64,000 nucleotides of DNA from Microbacterium sp. KUDC0406 (GTDB taxonomy: Bacteria > Actinomycetota > Actinomycetes > Actinomycetales > Microbacteriaceae). The DNA is taken from contig NZ_CP091138.1 in NCBI RefSeq assembly GCF_021582875.1, forward strand, positions 1,798,001-1,862,000, given 5' to 3'. The notes under the pieces were generated by a model that worked only from the letters and a program-made list of their open reading frames with translations, was not told the DNA's origin and did not search any database. Position numbers and translations under genes: made by a program. The number at the start of each line of letters is the position of its first letter. Position 1 is the first letter of the stretch. This document shows, in pieces, positions 1-10,138 of the stretch.

Positions 1-11
1 AAGGAGAACAG

Positions 12-692
12 ATGATCGAGGAGCCTCTGCCCACACCCGACGAAGCCTGGCAGCGCATGCTGGAGGGCAACCGGCGATTCGTGGGCGAGGCTCCCGAGCA
101 TCCGCACCAGGACGTGAGCTATCGCGCGGAGCTGACTGACGGGCAGCGGCCGGTGGCCGCGCTGCTGGGCTGTTCGGACTCGCGCCTCGCGGCCGAGATC
201 ATCTTCGATCTGGGCCTCGGCGACCTGTTCGCCATCCGCAACGCCGGGCAGATGGCGACCGACTCGGCGGTCGCCAGCATCGAGTACGCGGTCGAGCTGC
301 TGCAGACCCCGCTGCTCATCGTGCTCGCCCACGACTCGTGCGGAGCCGTTCGCGCAGCGGTGGACAGCACGGCGCTGAACGCCGATCCGCTGCCCCCGCA
401 CATCTGGAAACTCGTCGCACCGATCGTGCCGTCGGCGCGCCGTGTGCTGCGCCGGTCCGGCGGCACCTCGGTCGCCGACATCGACGCCGAGCTGGTCGGA
501 CTGGAGCACCTGCGAGGCACAGTCGCCGAGCTGCTGGAGTCCTCGGAGATCATCAGCCATGCTGTCACCTCGGGACGACTCGCCATCGTCGGCGCCAAGT
601 ACCGCCTGGCCGACGGCCTGGCCATCCCCGTGATCCAAGTGGGGTTGTCAGACCCCGACATCCCCACCCTCGTGAAGGAGCAGAGCAAGTGA
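12..692 (+). CDS. Beta-class carbonic anhydrase
   Basis: Predicted cytoplasmic zinc enzyme interconverting CO2 and bicarbonate, 226 aa, the usual length for the beta class. The zinc site is visible: Cys54 and Asp56 in the CSDSR motif, then His107 and Cys110 in AHDSCG. AGGAG at positions 3-7 lies just ahead of the ATG and supports this start. The stop overlaps the fumC start by three bases (GTGA), so the two genes are probably co-translated. Assignment to the family is from the zinc motif; physiological role (bicarbonate supply, for example for PEP carboxylase) is inference. Confidence 0.93.
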   Translation: MIEEPLPTPDEAWQRMLEGNRRFVGEAPEHPHQDVSYRAELTDGQRPVAALLGCSDSRLAAEIIFDLGLGDLFAIRNAGQMATDSAVASIEYAVELLQTPLLIVLAHDSCGAVRAAVDSTALNADPLPPHIWKLVAPIVPSARRVLRRSGGTSVADIDAELVGLEHLRGTVAELLESSEIISHAVTSGRLAIVGAKYRLADGLAIPVIQVGLSDPDIPTLVKEQSK

Positions 693-2083
693 CCGACACC
701 GAGTACCGCATCGAACACGACACCATGGGCGAGGTGCGCGTTCCCGTGAACGCCCTCTACGGCGCGCAGACCCAGCGCGCGGTGGAGAACTTCCCGATCT
801 CGGGCAAGGGGCTGGAGTCGACCCAGATCGCTGCCCTGGCGCGCATCAAGAAGGCCGCGGCCCTGGCGAACAAGCAGCTCGGCACGCTCGACGGCGCCAT
901 CGCCGACGCGATCGCCCGGGCCGCCGACGAGGTCGCCGCGGGCGAGCACGACGGCGAGTTCCCGGTCGACACGTACCAGACCGGCTCGGGCACGTCGTCG
1001 AACATGAACATGAACGAGGTGCTGGCGACGCTCGCGACCGGCATCCTCGGCGCTCCCGTGCACCCGAACGATCACGTGAACGCGTCGCAGTCGTCGAACG
1101 ACGTGTTCCCCACCTCGGTGCACATCGCCGTCACGCAGGCGCTCATCGACACCCTCATCCCGTCGCTGGACCACCTGGCCGTCGCGCTCGAGGCGAAGGC
1201 GGACCTGTGGAAGTCGGTCGTCAAGTCGGGTCGCACCCACCTGATGGACGCCACGCCCGTCACCCTCGGCCAGGAGTTCGGCGGCTACGCCCGCCAGATC
1301 CGCCTCGGCATCGAGCGCGTGCAGTCGGCACTCCCCCGCGTCGCAGAGGTCCCGCTGGGCGGCACCGCCGTCGGCACCGGCATCAACACCCCGCTCGGCT
1401 TCCCGCAGAAGGTCATCGAGCTGCTGGCCACCGAGACCGAGCTGCCGATCACCGAGGCCAGGGACCACTTCGAGGCGCAGGCGAACCGCGACGGTCTCGT
1501 CGAGGCGTCCGGAGCCCTGCGCACCATCGCGGTCTCACTGACGAAGATCAACAACGACCTGCGCTGGATGGGCTCCGGCCCGAACACGGGGCTCGGCGAG
1601 CTGCACATCCCCGACCTGCAGCCGGGGTCCTCGATCATGCCGGGCAAGGTCAATCCCGTCGTCCCCGAGGCCACCCTGATGGTGTGCGCCCGTGTGATCG
1701 GCAATGACGCGACCGTCGCCTGGGCCGGCGCCTCCGGCTCGTTCGAGCTGAACGTGGCGATCCCGGTGATGGGCACCGCACTGCTCGAGTCGATCCGCCT
1801 GCTCTCGAACGCCGTGCGCGTGCTGGCCGACAAGACCGTCGACGGCCTCGAGGCCAACGTCGAGCGCGCCGCGGCCTTCGCCGGCATGAGCCCCTCGATC
1901 GTCACCCCGCTGAACAAGGTCATCGGCTACGAGGCCGCGGCGAAGATCGCCAAGCACGCTGTCGCCAAGGGCATCACGGTGCGCGAGGCCGTCATCGACC
2001 TCGGCTACGTCGAGCGCGGCGAGATCACTGAAGAGGTGCTCGACCAGAAGCTCGACCTGCTCTCCATGACGCACGCCGGCTGA
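689..2083 (+). CDS. fumC: Fumarate hydratase class II
   Basis: TCA-cycle enzyme that reversibly hydrates fumarate to malate; class II is the iron-independent homotetramer of the aspartase/fumarase superfamily. The product is 464 aa, as expected for FumC. The superfamily signature [11 protein letters not shown] is present, as are the SSND and [10 protein letters not shown] substrate-binding stretches. The frame stays open far upstream, but homology begins at the GTG at 689, which overlaps the carbonic anhydrase stop, so I chose that start. No defect seen. Confidence 0.95.
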   Translation: MTDTEYRIEHDTMGEVRVPVNALYGAQTQRAVENFPISGKGLESTQIAALARIKKAAALANKQLGTLDGAIADAIARAADEVAAGEHDGEFPVDTYQTGSGTSSNMNMNEVLATLATGILGAPVHPNDHVNASQSSNDVFPTSVHIAVTQALIDTLIPSLDHLAVALEAKADLWKSVVKSGRTHLMDATPVTLGQEFGGYARQIRLGIERVQSALPRVAEVPLGGTAVGTGINTPLGFPQKVIELLATETELPITEARDHFEAQANRDGLVEASGALRTIAVSLTKINNDLRWMGSGPNTGLGELHIPDLQPGSSIMPGKVNPVVPEATLMVCARVIGNDATVAWAGASGSFELNVAIPVMGTALLESIRLLSNAVRVLADKTVDGLEANVERAAAFAGMSPSIVTPLNKVIGYEAAAKIAKHAVAKGITVREAVIDLGYVERGEITEEVLDQKLDLLSMTHAG

Positions 2084-2111
2084 CCCTGCTCGGTTCTCCG
2101 GACGGCACACT

Positions 2112-2180
2112 TGCACGGCCCGGGAACAGTTGCACGACCGACCACGCGCTCGGCCCGTGCATCCGTTCCCGGGTCGTGCG
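2112..2180. repeat. Imperfect inverted repeat, TGCACGACCCGGGAACA family, copy 1
   Basis: Arms of about 24 bases (2112-2135 and 2157-2179) centred on the GGGAAC core face each other across a short loop. A second copy lies at 3144-3212, so the two bracket the DUF559 gene. It may also terminate fumC transcription, but there is no T-run. Confidence 0.75.
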
Positions 2181-2287
2181 TCTGGGTCCGCGAGACTCGT
2201 CCTCCACAGGGGAGCGGATGCCGACGCATCTCCACAGACCCGCGGATCACGGCATCCGCGAGTCTGAGGATGAGGGAGGGTCGGAGG

Positions 2288-3125
2288 ATGCTCGATCCCG
2301 GAACTCTTCTCGAACGGCTCGGCGGCGTCGCACGCGGACGCGTGCTGCAGCGCCATGGGATCTCCAGAAAGGCTCTGGCCGCGCACGCCGCCATCGGCAC
2401 CATCCAGCGGGTGCGTGCCGGGGTCTTCGCATCGGCCGGCGCAGATCGCGACCTGGTGAGAGCAGCTGCTCACGGTGGGATGCTCACCTGCGAGGCTGCG
2501 CTGAAGCGCCACGAGATCTGGACAGTCACCGAAGACCCCGTCCCCCATGTCTGGATGGGCGAGAACGGACGTCGACATCCACATCCGAAGTGCGAGTGCG
2601 TCAATCACTTCTTCGCAGGCCCCACGCGCTTCGGGATCGCCTCGCCTGAGACCGCGCTCATCCACCTCTTCGACTGCGCCGGCGAGGAGGCGTTCTTCGC
2701 CGGCTTCGAATCAGCGTGGCGGAAGCGGAGACTCTCGAAAGCTGCCAGAGCGCGAATACGCGAGGCGCTTCCAGATTCCGCGCGCTGGCTCGTGGACCTG
2801 GCTCGTCCGGATGCGGACAGCGGCCTGGAGTCGCTGCTGAGGCTGCGACTGCACCTGCTCGGCATCCGCCTGGACTGCCAGGTCATGATCGATGGAGTCG
2901 GCAAAGTCGATTTCGTCATCGGCGGGCGATTGATCATCGAGGTGGATGGCAAGGAGAATCACGACGGCTCGACGAATCGGCACAAAGACCTCGTGCGGGA
3001 TGCCGCCGGCATCCGCCCTCAGCTACGAGACTCTGCGTTTCGACTACGCCCAGATCGTGCACGACTGGAAGACGGTGCAGCCGGCGATCCTCGCAGCGCT
3101 GGGCCGCGTGCGAGCCCGGATCTGA
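2288..3125 (+). pseudogene. DUF559-type protein with N-terminal AbiEi-like region, frameshifted
   Basis: The intact product would be about 278 aa. The N-terminal half resembles the winged-helix/antitoxin-like part of a common actinobacterial family of uncertain function. The C-terminal half has the DUF559 nuclease-like core (DFVIGGRLIIEVDGKENH). A one-base insertion near 3008 (GCCGCCGGCATCC where GCCGCCGCATCC would keep frame) breaks it; the tail resumes in another frame (YETLRFDYAQIVHDW) and stops at 3123-3125. The ATG at 2288 is preceded by GGAGG overlapping it closely, so the start is uncertain. The gene is flanked by two copies of the same hairpin repeat. It could be a true pseudogene or a sequencing error. 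Function in defence or as a Vsr-like nuclease is only suggested by the family. Confidence 0.75.
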
Positions 3126-3143
3126 CTCCCAGACAGGTACACC

Positions 3144-3212
3144 TGCACGACCCGGGAACATCTGCACGGCCAAACGGGCGATCCCGCCGTGCATCCGTTC
3201 CCAGGTCGTGCA
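3144..3212. repeat. Inverted repeat, TGCACGACCCGGGAACA family, copy 2
   Basis: Arms 3144-3170 and 3186-3212 (27 bases each, few mismatches) with a 15-base loop. Same core as the copy at 2112-2180. A further half-copy (GTGCAACTGTTCCCGAAGG) follows at about 3242-3260. Confidence 0.8.
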
Positions 3213-3258
3213 ACTGTTCCCCGAAAGGCGTCCGCGGTGAGGTGCAACTGTTCCCGAA

Positions 3259-3289
3259 GGGGCGGCCGCACCCGGGCGGCCGCCGCCCC
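3259..3289 (-). terminator. GC-rich hairpin after ybdD
   Basis: GGGGCGGC at 3259-3266 pairs with GCCGCCCC at 3282-3289, just beyond the stop of the minus-strand cstA-ybdD pair. There is no clear U-tract, which is common for actinobacterial terminators. Moderate support only. Confidence 0.4.
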
Positions 3290-3292
3290 GCC

Positions 3293-3478
3293 TCAGCAGC
3301 AGCGGGCGCCGGGGTTCGCGTCCTGGTCGGCGTAGTGCCGGCGCCAGAAGTCGCGCTCCGACATCGGCGAACGGTCCGGATGCACCGCCCGTTCGTGCTC
3401 CAGGTAAGAGGCGTACCTCGACTGGCCCGTCACGCCGTTGACGTACCAGGCCAGTCTTCGCCACGCTCGACGCAGCAT
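3293..3478 (-). CDS. ybdD: YbdD/YjiX (DUF466) family small protein
   Basis: A 61-aa protein of the YbdD/YjiX family that nearly always follows cstA. The sequence carries the family pattern: basic amphipathic N-terminus (LRRAWRRLAWYVNGVTG), then YLEHERAVHPD and ERDFWRRHYADQ. The ATG lies one base after the cstA stop codon, so translation is coupled. The family is thought to assist CstA-type pyruvate uptake, but its biochemical role is not settled. A longer in-frame start at 3550 would reach into cstA and is not supported by the family. Confidence 0.85.
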   Translation of the reverse strand: MLRRAWRRLAWYVNGVTGQSRYASYLEHERAVHPDRSPMSERDFWRRHYADQDANPGARCC

Positions 3479-3479
3479 G

Positions 3480-5714
3480 TCAGTGCCCCTGCACCGGCTT
3501 GAGATCGGCGGGCAGCTCGTCCCACTGCTTCTCCAGCGCCTTCTCCGCACGCGAGGCGAACAGCCCTGCCGGGGCGTATCGCCGCGATGGCACCGCCGGA
3601 TCCTCGTGGTCGATCACCTCGGTGGAGCGGAACGCCTGCGCCACCCGCACCAGCGAGACGATGATGACGATAACCGACAGCACGAGGAAGATGATCGACA
3701 GCGACCCCTGGATGAAGGTGTTCCGCACGACCGCCTCCATCGCCTCGACCGAGGTCGCCGTGCCGAAGCTCGTCTCCCCGGCATCCAGTGCAGCCCTGAA
3801 CGTGAAGTGCTGCGCCCAGTAGCCGACTGCGGGAACGGTCGAGAAGATCTTCTCCAGCGAGGCGGTCACGGTGATCACCGTGACGAACGCCAGAGGCAGG
3901 GCCACGATCCAGAGCTGCCGGAACGTGCGCCTTCGGGCGACGATCGTGAGCACGACGGCGAGCGCGATCGCCGCGAGCAGCTGGTTCGCGATGCCGAACA
4001 GCGGGAAGAGCGTGTTGATGCCGCCGAGCGGATCCGTCACTCCCATGATCAGCACGGCGCCCCATCCGGCGACCATGATCGCCGTGCAGATCCACGCTCC
4101 CACCCGCCACGAGGTGTCCTTGAACCGCGGCACGAAGTTGCCGATCGAATCCTGCAGCATGAACCGCGCGACGCGCGTGCCGGCGTCCACAGCGGTGAGG
4201 ATGAACAGCGCCTCGAACATGATCGCGAAGTGGTACCAGAACGCCACGAGCGCAGGCCCGCCGAGCCACTGGTGCATGATCTGCGAGAGCCCGAGTGCGA
4301 GGGTGGGCGCGCCGCCCGTGCGCGAGATGATGGTCTCCTCGCCGACCGCCGCCGCAGTCTTGGTGAGCATCTCCGGTGTGAGGTTCACCCCCGTGATGCC
4401 AAGGCTGTTCACCCACGCGACCGCGCCCTCCACGGTGCCCTGCGTGGCCGCGGGCGAGGAGTTCATCGCGAAGTAGATGCCCTGGTCGATCGACACCGCC
4501 GCGACGAGCGCCATGATCGCGACGAACGACTCCATCAGCATTCCGCCGTAGCCGATGAAGCGCGTCTGCTTCTCCTTCTCGACCATCTTCGGCGTCGTGC
4601 CCGAGGCGATCAGCGCATGGAACCCCGACAGGGCGCCGCAGGCGATCGTGACGAACAGGAACGGGAACAGCGCTCCCGCCCACACCGGTCCGGTCTCGCC
4701 CGACGCGAACTGGCTGAACGCCGGCACCGTGATCTCGGGGCGCACGAAGATGATCGCCACGGCGAGGGCCGCGATGACACCGATCTTCATGAAGGTGGAG
4801 AGGTAGTCGCGCGGCGCGAGCAGGATCCACACCGGCAGCACCGCGGCGATGAAGCCGTAGATGATGATCGCCCAGGCGATCGTGATCCGGTCGAGCGTGA
4901 AGATCGCCTGGCCCCAGTCCGTGGCCGCGACGGCCCCGCCGCCCACGATCGCGGCCATCAGCAGCACGAACCCGATGATCGAGACCTCGGTGATCTTGCC
5001 CGGCCGGATCCAGCGCAGGTACGCGCCCATGAACAGCGCGATCGGAATGGTCATCGCCACCGAGAACACGCCCCACGGGCTCTCGCCGAGGGCGTTCACG
5101 ACGACGAGGGCGAGGATGGCGGTGATGATGATCATGATGAGCAGCGTGGCCAGGATCGCCGCGGCTCCTCCGAACCGGCCGAGTTCGTCGCGCGCCATCT
5201 GTCCGAGCGAACGGCCACCGCGGCGCATGGAGAAGAACAGCACCAGGTAGTCCTGCACCGCGCCGGCCAGCACCACGCCGATGATGATCCAGATCGTGCC
5301 GGGCAGATAGCCCATCTGCGCGGCGAGCACCGGGCCGACCAGCGGACCTGCACCCGCGATCGCCGCGAAGTGGTGGCCGAACAGGACGCGCCGGTCCGTG
5401 GGCACGTAGTCCTTGCCGTCCGCCCGGTACTCGGCCGGCGTCGCGCGCCGATCATCCGGTCTCGCGATGTGCTTCTCGATGTACTTCGAGTAGAACCGGT
5501 AGAAGATCAGGTACGTGCAGACGGCCGCGAACACGAACCAGATCGCGTTCACCGTCTCGCCGCGCACGATCGCCAGCATGGTCCAGGCGACGCCGCCGAG
5601 CAGCGCGACGGCCGCCCAGATCACGATCTTCAGCGGGGTCCACTTCGGCTTCTCATCGACGGACACGGGCGGCAGCTCGCGCTCGTCGACGGTCGTATCC
5701 GCGTTCTCGCTCAT
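3480..5714 (-). CDS. cstA: Carbon starvation protein A (pyruvate/peptide transporter family)
   Basis: Integral membrane transporter, 744 aa, with a long series of hydrophobic segments starting near residue 30. The conserved CstA N-terminal block is clear: YRFYSKYIEKHI, then TDRRVLFGHHFAAIAGAGPL and GPVLAAQMGYLPG. In Enterobacteria CstA and its relative BtsT take up pyruvate, and peptides have also been proposed, so pyruvate import is the family-based expectation here. It is followed at one base by ybdD, the usual partner. The N-terminal 30 residues are charged and cytoplasmic. The intact frame is notable given how many neighbouring genes have indels. Confidence 0.93.
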   Translation of the reverse strand: MSENADTTVDERELPPVSVDEKPKWTPLKIVIWAAVALLGGVAWTMLAIVRGETVNAIWFVFAAVCTYLIFYRFYSKYIEKHIARPDDRRATPAEYRADGKDYVPTDRRVLFGHHFAAIAGAGPLVGPVLAAQMGYLPGTIWIIIGVVLAGAVQDYLVLFFSMRRGGRSLGQMARDELGRFGGAAAILATLLIMIIITAILALVVVNALGESPWGVFSVAMTIPIALFMGAYLRWIRPGKITEVSIIGFVLLMAAIVGGGAVAATDWGQAIFTLDRITIAWAIIIYGFIAAVLPVWILLAPRDYLSTFMKIGVIAALAVAIIFVRPEITVPAFSQFASGETGPVWAGALFPFLFVTIACGALSGFHALIASGTTPKMVEKEKQTRFIGYGGMLMESFVAIMALVAAVSIDQGIYFAMNSSPAATQGTVEGAVAWVNSLGITGVNLTPEMLTKTAAAVGEETIISRTGGAPTLALGLSQIMHQWLGGPALVAFWYHFAIMFEALFILTAVDAGTRVARFMLQDSIGNFVPRFKDTSWRVGAWICTAIMVAGWGAVLIMGVTDPLGGINTLFPLFGIANQLLAAIALAVVLTIVARRRTFRQLWIVALPLAFVTVITVTASLEKIFSTVPAVGYWAQHFTFRAALDAGETSFGTATSVEAMEAVVRNTFIQGSLSIIFLVLSVIVIIVSLVRVAQAFRSTEVIDHEDPAVPSRRYAPAGLFASRAEKALEKQWDELPADLKPVQGH

Positions 5715-5783
5715 CAGCTCTCACTCCATCGTCAGGGCCCCAGCGCTACGAGAGACACTAGCGCGGGACCCGTCGGATGCCGG

Positions 5784-7142
5784 TCAGCTGAGCTCTCCGC
5801 CCTCCAGGAGGTCGGTCACGAGGGCGGCGATCGCGGACCGCTCCGAGCGGGTCAGCGTGACGTGCCCGAACAGCTCGTGTCCCTTGAGCGTCTCGATCAC
5901 CGAGGCGATGCCGTCGTGCCGGCCTACCCGCAGGTTGTCGCGCTGGCCGACATCGTGGGTGAGCACGACGCGCGAGTTCTGCCCCATCCGGCTGAGGACG
6001 GTCAGCAGCACGTTGCGCTCCAGCGACTGCGCCTCGTCGACGATCACGAAGGCATCGTGCAGCGAGCGCCCGCGGATGTGCGTGAGGGGCAGCACCTCGA
6101 GCATCCCGCGCTCGACGACCTCTTCGACGACATTGCCCGAGACGACGGAGCCGAGCGTGTCGAAGACCGCCTGACCCCAGGGGTTCATCTTCTCCTCGCG
6201 ATCGCCGGGGAGGTAGCCGAGCTCCTGCCCGCCGACCGCGAACAGGGGCCGGAAGACGATGATCTTCTTCTGCTGCTGCCGCTCCAGCACGGCCTCGAGG
6301 CCGGCGCAGAGCGCGAGAGCCGACTTGCCGGTGCCGGCACGCCCGCCGAGCGAGACGATGCCCACCTCGGGGTCGAGCAGCAGATCGATCGCGATGCGCT
6401 GCTCGGCGGAGCGACCGTGCATGCCGAAGATCTCGCGGTCGCCGCGCACCAGCCGGTACTCTCCGTCGCCCGTGACCCGGCCGAGCGCCGAACCGCGTTC
6501 GGAGTGGATGATCAGCCCGGTGTTCACCGGCACGCCGCGGACGTCCTCGCTGAGGCCGATCTCGCTCTCGTACAGGTCGCTCATCTCGTCGCCGGAGAGG
6601 TCGACGGTCGCGATCCCGGTCCAGCCGGAGTCGACCGCCTGCTCGGCGAGGTACTCCTCGGCATTCAGCCCGAGCGACGCCGCCTTGACACGCATCGGCA
6701 GGTCCTTCGACACGATCGTGACGTCCTGGCCGTCCTGCGCGAGCTGAGCGGCGATAGCGAGGATGCGGCTGTCGTTGTCGCTGAGCCGGATGCCTGCCGG
6801 CAGCACCGAGAGGTCGGCATTGCCCAGCTCGACGCGCAGCGTGCCGCCCGCGCCGACCTCGACGGGGAAGTCGAGGCGCCCGTGCTCGACGCGCAGCTCG
6901 TCGAGGTGCCGCAGCGCCCTGCGGGCGAAGTAGCCGAGTTCCGGGTCGTGCCGCTTCGCCTCGAGCTCGGTGATCACGATCACCGGCAGCACGATCGAAT
7001 GCTCCGCGAAGCGGAACAGCGCCTGCGGATCGCTGAGCAGCACCGAGGTGTCGAGCACGTAGGTGCGGAGGACGGTGGCGTCGTCCTGCGTGCGGGCGGT
7101 GGCCCGGCCGGTGGACTGCTGCTGCGCGGTGCGTGTGGTCAC
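5784..7142 (-). CDS. PhoH family protein with N-terminal PIN domain (PhoH2)
   Basis: 452 aa. The N-terminal PIN domain spans roughly residues 27-160, with the acidic residue at Asp31 in YVLDTSVLL. The C-terminal PhoH ATPase has Walker [10 protein letters not shown] at 266-274 and a Walker B-like IVDEAQ near 365. PIN-PhoH proteins studied in mycobacteria act as RNA-unwinding ribonucleases, so an RNA metabolic role is plausible here. The frame remains open upstream to 7820 across the neighbouring gene; I chose the GTG at 7142 because it has GGGGGA ahead of it and gives the normal family length. No partner antitoxin (PhoAT) is seen upstream. Confidence 0.88.
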   Translation of the reverse strand: MTTRTAQQQSTGRATARTQDDATVLRTYVLDTSVLLSDPQALFRFAEHSIVLPVIVITELEAKRHDPELGYFARRALRHLDELRVEHGRLDFPVEVGAGGTLRVELGNADLSVLPAGIRLSDNDSRILAIAAQLAQDGQDVTIVSKDLPMRVKAASLGLNAEEYLAEQAVDSGWTGIATVDLSGDEMSDLYESEIGLSEDVRGVPVNTGLIIHSERGSALGRVTGDGEYRLVRGDREIFGMHGRSAEQRIAIDLLLDPEVGIVSLGGRAGTGKSALALCAGLEAVLERQQQKKIIVFRPLFAVGGQELGYLPGDREEKMNPWGQAVFDTLGSVVSGNVVEEVVERGMLEVLPLTHIRGRSLHDAFVIVDEAQSLERNVLLTVLSRMGQNSRVVLTHDVGQRDNLRVGRHDGIASVIETLKGHELFGHVTLTRSERSAIAALVTDLLEGGELS

Positions 7143-7312
7143 GATCGATCCCCCGATCCGGGCTTGACCCGGTTCTGCTGCGAGTCGACCAGGGGCCACG
7201 AGTCGCGAACCTGGAGGCCGACCCGATCGGGCGAGGTGCCCGATGCCTGTACCGTACGACCCGTGTCCCGTCGCGCCCGTGCACGACACGCGAGCAACCT
7301 GTGTCGTGCGTC

Positions 7313-8427
7313 TTAACGGGAGGCGAACGCGGCGAGCGCCTCGCCGAGCAGGTCGATCGTCGCCTCGTCGGTGCCGGCGTGCGCGGCGACGCGCACCGCT
7401 CCCCCGCGCGCCGTCGCCGAGACGCCCGCGTCCGTGAGCGCGGCGGAGAGACCGTCGACATCGTCCGGCGCGAGCGACACGATGCTCGCTCGGTGCGCGC
7501 GCTCGCGCGGCGACGCCACCGGGAGGTCGTGCTCGTCGGCGAGGGCGATGATCCGGTCGATGTGCTCGGCGATCCGCGTCTCGATCGCGGCGACGCCCGC
7601 AGCGCGGATCTCGCTGACGCCGGCGGCCAGGCGCACGGCGGCGAGGTGGTCGGGCTGGCTCACGGTGAACGCCCGGGCGGATGCCGCTGCGGCCGGCAGC
7701 TCGTCGAGGAAGAGTCCCTCCGAGACGGTGCCGGTGATGCCGCTGAGCACCGGACGGATGCGGGAGCGGGCCTGCTCCGAGTAGCGCGCGAAGCCGGCAC
7801 CGCGGCCGGCGCGGAGCCACTTGTAGCCGTGTCCGGCGATGACGTCGGCGGCCTGCCAGTCGATGTCGACGATGCCGAAGGACTGCACGGCGTCGACGAT
7901 GAGCAGGCGATCGGGACCGATCAGCTCGCGCAGGGCCGCGAGGTCGGCGCGGTAGCCGGTGCGGAAGTCGACGTGGCTCACGGCGACGGCGGTGACCTCG
8001 TCGCTGAGCGCCTCGGCCACCGCATCCGTCGTGACGAGGCCGCCGGGAGGGCTGATCCAGCGCGGGGTCAGCGCACCGTGCGACGCCTGGGCCGCACGCT
8101 CGACGGTGAGGCTGACGCTGGGGAACTCCGCGGTCGAGGCGATCACCGTCCCGGAGACGCCGTACAGCGCCTGGGCGAGCCCGTGCGTCGCGGAGCCCTG
8201 CAGGACGACCTCGTCGGGTGCTGCGCCGAGCAGCTCCGCGATCTCCTCCGCGGCGCGATCGGCTCGCGCGAAGACCGGGCCGTGCGCGGCGGGGTCGGCC
8301 TTCGAGAGCTGGTCGAGCGCCCAGATGCTCTCCGCCCGCACGGCCGGGAGATGGGTCCGAACGCCGCCCAGTTCAGGTATCCGGGTTCGCCGTCGAATGA
8401 TGCCAGGTACTCGTCGAAAGCGGTCAT
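7313..8427 (-). CDS. Class V aminotransferase-like PLP enzyme (frameshifted)
   Basis: Intact product would be 371 aa, fold type I PLP enzyme of the aminotransferase class V/cysteine desulfurase superfamily. The PLP lysine is in [15 protein letters not shown], and the preceding [12 protein letters not shown] is the cofactor-binding Asp region. Substrate unknown; kynureninase-like or cysteine-lyase-like activities cannot be separated from sequence alone. The N-terminus ([20 protein letters not shown]) lies in a different frame from the rest; restoring one base near 8343 (CGGCCGTGCGG to CGGCCCGTGCGG) joins the two. The total span is one base short of a multiple of three, which fits a single deletion. 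Confidence 0.8.
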
Positions 8428-8463
8428 CGGCTCAGTCTTGCACCACTCCGGGCCGTTGAGGGC

Positions 8464-9246
8464 TCACCGCCCGAAGCGCCGGTCACGGTCCGCGAAGTCG
8501 CGGATCGCGCGCAGGAAGTCGACCCGGCGCAGGTCGGGGCCCAGCGCCTCGACGAAGTAGAACTCGCTGTGCGCGCTCTGCCAGAGCAGGAAGTCGCTGA
8601 GCCGCTGCTCGCCGCTGGTGCGGATCACCAGATCGGGATCGGGCTGGCCGCCGGTGTAGAGGTGCTCGCCGATCATCTCTGGTGTGAGCTGCTCGGCGAG
8701 GTCCTCGAGGGTGCCGCCCGAGGCCTCGTGCTGGGAGATGATGCTGCGCACCGCGTCGACGATCTCGTTGCGTCCGCCGTATCCGACGGCGAGGTTCACG
8801 TGCAGCCCCTTGTTGTCGTTGGTGCGCTCCTGTGCCTCGGCGAGCACGCGCGCGAGCTCGGGCGGCAGGATGTCGGCGCGGCCCACGTGCTGCACCCGCC
8901 AGTCCTTCTCGCGGGAGAGCGAGTCGGCCAGCTCGGCGATGATCTCGATCAGGTCGTCGATCTCCTTGGAGTCGCGCTTGATCAGGTTGTCGCTGGAGAG
9001 CAGGTAGAGCGAGACGACCTTCACACCGAGCTCGTCGCACCAGCCGAGGAACTCGCGCATCTTCGCTGCGCCGGCGCGGTGCCCGTCGGCGACCGAGCCG
9101 TAGCCCAGCTGCCGCGCCCAGCGCCGGTTGCCGTCGATCATCATCGCGACGTGGTGCGGAACGGAGGCCGCGTCCAGCTGCCTTCGCAGCCGGTTCCCGT
9201 ACAGCCGGTAGAGCGGGCCCCGGCCATCACTCGTGCGTGCGTTCAC
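8464..9246 (-). CDS. uppS: cis-Prenyl transferase (isoprenyl/undecaprenyl diphosphate synthase family)
   Basis: 260 aa. Condenses isopentenyl diphosphate onto an allylic primer in the cis configuration to make short or long polyprenyl diphosphates for cell-wall lipid carriers. The signature MMIDGNRRWAR holds the catalytic Asp38. Substrate-site motifs further on (YLLSSDN, NLAVGYGGRNEI, DLVIRTSGEQRLSDFLLW) are intact. Starts at a GTG at 9246. Actinobacteria often carry two paralogues, one making a short-chain Z-product and one the long chain; sequence alone does not say which this is. Confidence 0.92.
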   Translation of the reverse strand: MNARTSDGRGPLYRLYGNRLRRQLDAASVPHHVAMMIDGNRRWARQLGYGSVADGHRAGAAKMREFLGWCDELGVKVVSLYLLSSDNLIKRDSKEIDDLIEIIAELADSLSREKDWRVQHVGRADILPPELARVLAEAQERTNDNKGLHVNLAVGYGGRNEIVDAVRSIISQHEASGGTLEDLAEQLTPEMIGEHLYTGGQPDPDLVIRTSGEQRLSDFLLWQSAHSEFYFVEALGPDLRRVDFLRAIRDFADRDRRFGR

Positions 9247-9323
9247 GGCTCAACGCTACCGCCGCCGGCTGTGAGCCCGGTCATGTGCCGCGCAAGGAAT
9301 ACGGCGAAGCCTAGAGTGAGCAC

Positions 9324-10058
9324 GTGAGCATGCGCCCCTCCGAACCCGCAGACGTCCCGCAGCTGCCGCTGCTCGAGGCAGCCGCGCAGGACGCCGCCGT
9401 CGAGATCAGGCCGACCTGGCGCGGATGGATCCACGCGGCGACGTTCCCCGTCGCGATCGCCGCCGGCATCGTGCTGATCGTGCTCGCACAGGGCGCTCCG
9501 GCGAAGTGGGCGGCCGCGGTGTTCATGGCGACCTCACTGCTGCTGTTCGGCAACTCGGCGCTCTACCACCGGTTCGACTGGGGTCCGAAGACCAAGATCG
9601 TGCTCAAGCGCATCGACCACGCGAACATCCTGCTGCTGATCGCCGGCACCTACACCCCGATCGCCGTGCTCGCGCTGCCTCCGCAGAAGGGCACCCTGCT
9701 GCTCGTCCTGGTGTGGAGCGGCGCGCTCCTCGGCATCCTGTTCCGGGTCTTCTGGATCCACGCACCGCGCTGGCTGTACGTCGCGCTGTACCTGCTGCTC
9801 GGCTGGGCCGCGGTGATGTACATGGTCGACCTCGTGCAGGCGAACGTCGCGATGATGGTGCTGGTGTGCGTCGGAGGACTGCTGTACACGGCGGGCGCCG
9901 TCATCTACGCGCTGAAGAGGCCCAACCCGTGGCCGGGTCATTTCGGCTTCCACGAGATCTTCCACGTATGCACGGTGCTGGCGTTCCTGTGCCACTGGAC
10001 CGCCTGCCTGCTCATCTCCCTGCAGCCGTACTCGCCCTCGCTCGGCCTCCCGGCCTGA
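9324..10058 (+). CDS. trhA: TrhA/hemolysin III family membrane protein
   Basis: 244 aa, seven hydrophobic segments, PAQR-like fold. Conserved family motifs are present: ALYHRFDWGPK with the His after TM2, KRIDHANILLLIAGTYTP, and the C-terminal FHEIFHVCTVLAFLCHW with the metal-ligand histidines. Bacterial members have been implicated in membrane fluidity homeostasis; the name hemolysin is historical. Starts GTG at 9324 or ATG at 9330. Divergently transcribed from uppS, sharing a short intergenic region. Confidence 0.88.
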   Translation: MSMRPSEPADVPQLPLLEAAAQDAAVEIRPTWRGWIHAATFPVAIAAGIVLIVLAQGAPAKWAAAVFMATSLLLFGNSALYHRFDWGPKTKIVLKRIDHANILLLIAGTYTPIAVLALPPQKGTLLLVLVWSGALLGILFRVFWIHAPRWLYVALYLLLGWAAVMYMVDLVQANVAMMVLVCVGGLLYTAGAVIYALKRPNPWPGHFGFHEIFHVCTVLAFLCHWTACLLISLQPYSPSLGLPA

Positions 10059-10138
10059 CTCACGCGGACGCACACGGCCGTCGCCGCTGCGCGGCTCGAT
10101 AGCATCGGAGCACCCGCATCCGATCAGAGGAGCACGCC

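Noticed and set aside
3438..7316. A 1292-codon open frame antisense to cstA and the PhoH gene
   Set aside because: Composition is dominated by Arg, His and Asp, as expected from the antisense of GC-rich codons; it covers two well-conserved genes and has no recognisable domain or ribosome-binding site.
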